DNA from: Bacillota bacterium
GTDB taxonomy: Bacteria > Bacillota > Clostridia > Lachnospirales > Cellulosilyticaceae
Reading direction: 5' to 3'
Assembly: GCA_023412455.1 (NCBI GenBank)
Contig: JAEYNQ010000049.1
Coordinates: 1 to 14,437, forward strand
Length of the DNA: 14,437 nucleotides
Below the pieces are notes generated by a model. It was not told the DNA's origin. It worked only from the letters and a program-made list of their open reading frames with translations, and ran no database searches. Shown piece by piece: positions 13,376-14,437 of the stretch (its first letter is position 1; the number at the start of each line of letters is the position of its first letter). Both the position numbers and the translations under genes were made by a program.

Positions 13376-13759
13376 GTGACAAAAGGTCAGTTAGAGGCCA
13401 AAATCAGTGAAATAGTAAGTAAGTTTGAAATCGAGTATATGGGAAGAGGGCCTAAAACAATTAAGACATATATCATCAACGATATGGTAGTTGTTCGATT
13501 AACCGGCTTCCTAAGTCCTTCGGAGCAAAAATTAACGGATAACCCACAAGGCGTTGAGTTATTTAAAAAAGTTCGCACCTCTTTATTTGAAGGTGGGAGA
13601 GGATATTTGGAAACATTGATAATGGATATTATGGATGTAGCCATAGTCAGCACCCACTCTGATGTGAGCACAAAGACAGGTGAGAAGATTATAGTGATTA
13701 CAGTAGATAGAAATCTAGAAGAATATATCAAGTTAATAACGGAAGACAACACAAAGTGA
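13376..13759 (+). CDS. DUF2294 / MpsC-family protein
   Basis: A 127-residue protein with the DUF2294 pattern: TKGQLEAKISEIVSKFEIEY (2-21), MGRGPKTIKTYIINDMVVVR, LTGFLSPSEQKL, GVELFKKVR, then VAIVSTHSDVSTKTGEKIIV (about 91-110). DUF2294 is now often annotated as MpsC, the third part of the Staphylococcus aureus MpsABC sodium-dependent system that builds membrane potential and takes up inorganic carbon. No MpsA (membrane) or MpsB gene lies in this window, so here it is an orphan and the role is uncertain. The start is GTG 13376 with AGGTGG at 13362-13367, since the promoter lies over the alternative TTG 13352; this also gives the usual family start (M)TKGQLE. The mRNA leader is only about 17 bases. 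Confidence 0.85.
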   Translation: MTKGQLEAKISEIVSKFEIEYMGRGPKTIKTYIINDMVVVRLTGFLSPSEQKLTDNPQGVELFKKVRTSLFEGGRGYLETLIMDIMDVAIVSTHSDVSTKTGEKIIVITVDRNLEEYIKLITEDNTK

Positions 13760-13781
13760 AGAATACTTTCAAGTTGTAAGT

Positions 13782-13819
13782 AAGCCGATATCCAAGTTTT
13801 TAGGGATATCGGCTTTTTT
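13782..13819 (+). terminator. Terminator or attenuator between the MpsC-like gene and purE
   Basis: AAGCCGATATCC (13782-13793) pairs perfectly over 12 bases with GGATATCGGCTT (13804-13815), loop of 10, then T to 13819. Only 28 bases separate it from the purE start codon. Confidence 0.85.
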
Positions 13820-13847
13820 ATATTTTAATTTTATAAGGAGGGTTTAT

Positions 13848-14351
13848 ATGAATAAAAAAGTGGCAGTTATTATGGGGAGCGATAGTGATTTACCAGTCGT
13901 AAAAGGGGCTATTAATAGTCTGAAATTATATGACATTCCTATTGAGGTTCATGTCATGAGCGCACATCGGACGCCAGAAATAGCTTGTGAGTTTGCCAAA
14001 ACGGCACGAGAGAAGGGGTTTGGCGTTATTATTGCAGCAGCAGGGATGGCAGCACATCTTGCAGGGGTACTGGCAGCACACACCACCTTGCCTGTAATAG
14101 GGCTGCCTTGTAAAAGCGCCTCCTTTGATGGATTGGATGCTTTACTTTCAACTGTTCAGATGCCCAAGGGGATACCCGTTGCAACAGTAGCAGTGGATGG
14201 GGCAGAAAATGCAGGGATATTAGCCGCCCAGATACTAGGTGTATATGATGAAAATATTGCCAACAAGCTAGCAAAGATAAAAATAAAGATGATGCAGGAA
14301 GTGAAAGAAAAAGATGAGAAACTTCAGGTTGAACTATGGTGGAAAATGTAA
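13848..14351 (+). CDS. purE: 5-(carboxyamino)imidazole ribonucleotide mutase (class I PurE)
   Basis: A 167-residue cytoplasmic enzyme of purine synthesis that converts N5-carboxyaminoimidazole ribonucleotide to carboxyaminoimidazole ribonucleotide; some anaerobes use it as the CO2-dependent class. Signatures: VAVIMGSDSDLPVV (5-18) for phosphate binding, VMSAHRTP (36-43) with the catalytic H40, AAAGMAAHLAGVLAAHTTLP (63-82), PVIGLPCKS, GLDALLSTVQMPKGIPVATV (95-114) and GAENAGILAAQIL. These are typical of bacterial class I PurE and length is normal, with about ten extra charged residues at the end. AAGGAGG at 13835-13841 precedes ATG 13848 by six bases. No purine riboswitch is visible upstream, and the only stem-loop is the terminator at 13782-13819. 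A further gene starts 60 bases downstream, so this is probably the first gene of a pur operon. Confidence 0.96.
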   Translation: MNKKVAVIMGSDSDLPVVKGAINSLKLYDIPIEVHVMSAHRTPEIACEFAKTAREKGFGVIIAAAGMAAHLAGVLAAHTTLPVIGLPCKSASFDGLDALLSTVQMPKGIPVATVAVDGAENAGILAAQILGVYDENIANKLAKIKIKMMQEVKEKDEKLQVELWWKM

Positions 14352-14411
14352 GTTAAACTTTACCTTAAGACACAATAAAAATAATAAAGTAAGATGGAGG
14401 AGTACATAACT

Positions 14412-14437
14412 ATGCAAGAATGTTTATATCAAATGAA
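14412..14437 (+). CDS. Start of the next gene in the purine operon (3' truncated)
   Basis: ATG at 14412 preceded by GGAGGAG (14396-14402) begins a frame that runs off the window after eight codons (MQECLYQM). Too short to identify; by position a purine biosynthesis gene such as purC or purF is likely, but the residues do not settle it. Confidence 0.5.

Noticed and set aside
13387..13752. Long minus-strand frame of 121 codons opposite the MpsC-like gene
   Set aside because: It is the antisense shadow of a well-supported gene with matching promoter, ribosome binding site and terminator.
13820..13847. Purine riboswitch before purE
   Set aside because: The region between the terminator and the ribosome binding site is far too short and no aptamer-like three-way junction is visible upstream.

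Overview
The window looks like chromosomal DNA of a low-GC Gram-positive anaerobe of the class Clostridia (Lachnospiraceae/Cellulosilyticum-like at a guess). The reasons are: A+T-rich codon use, strong AGGAGG-type ribosome binding sites, TTG/GTG starts, short spacers closed by stem-loop/T-run terminators, a Firmicutes-type LexA box, a CD3324-family protein and a DUF5067 lipoprotein. No phage, transposase, CRISPR array, tRNA or rRNA was seen. The gene mix (regulators, acetyltransferases, small stress enzymes, one sugar hydrolase) is accessory-like and ends in what is probably the start of the purine biosynthesis operon.

Layout. 1-700: 3' part of a short-chain dehydrogenase with an unusual helical tail. 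721-2434: a probable three-gene operon from one good promoter, encoding a GNAT acetyltransferase, a TetR regulator and a small (p)ppGpp-hydrolase-like HD protein, closed by a 20-bp perfect terminator hairpin shared with the convergent genes. 2417-3878, minus strand: a second GNAT acetyltransferase, a CD3324-family helix-turn-helix protein preceded by a structured leader with a candidate 19-codon leader peptide, and a DUF3788 protein. 3879-4470: nearly 600 bases with no convincing gene. 4471-5983: a pirin and a RibD/DHFR-like reductase. 5984-6343: another empty stretch. 6344-7234: an AraC-type regulator with a GyrI-like effector domain, interrupted by an in-frame TAA. 7404-9074: an SOS-type unit, with promoter plus near-consensus LexA box, a small uncharacterised gene, a Y-family DNA polymerase and a terminator. 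9111-10615: a secreted GH26-like glycoside hydrolase. 10714-12478: an AraC regulator with an EamA drug/metabolite exporter. 12607-13277: a DUF5067 lipoprotein. 13324-13819: an MpsC-like (DUF2294) gene with a near-consensus promoter. 13848 onward: purE and the first codons of the next gene.

How the genes work together. Three units pair a regulator with a possible target: TetR with the acetyltransferase and alarmone hydrolase, AraC with the EamA exporter, and LexA (encoded elsewhere) with the polymerase. The most unusual features are the leader-ORF/hairpin arrangement before the CD3324-family gene (3261-3421), the paired inverted 10-mers around the promoter of the GNAT-TetR-hydrolase operon, the SOS-controlled small gene before dinB, and a terminator hairpin so close to purE that it may act as an attenuator. 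I do not see a clearly new multi-gene defence or mobile system here.
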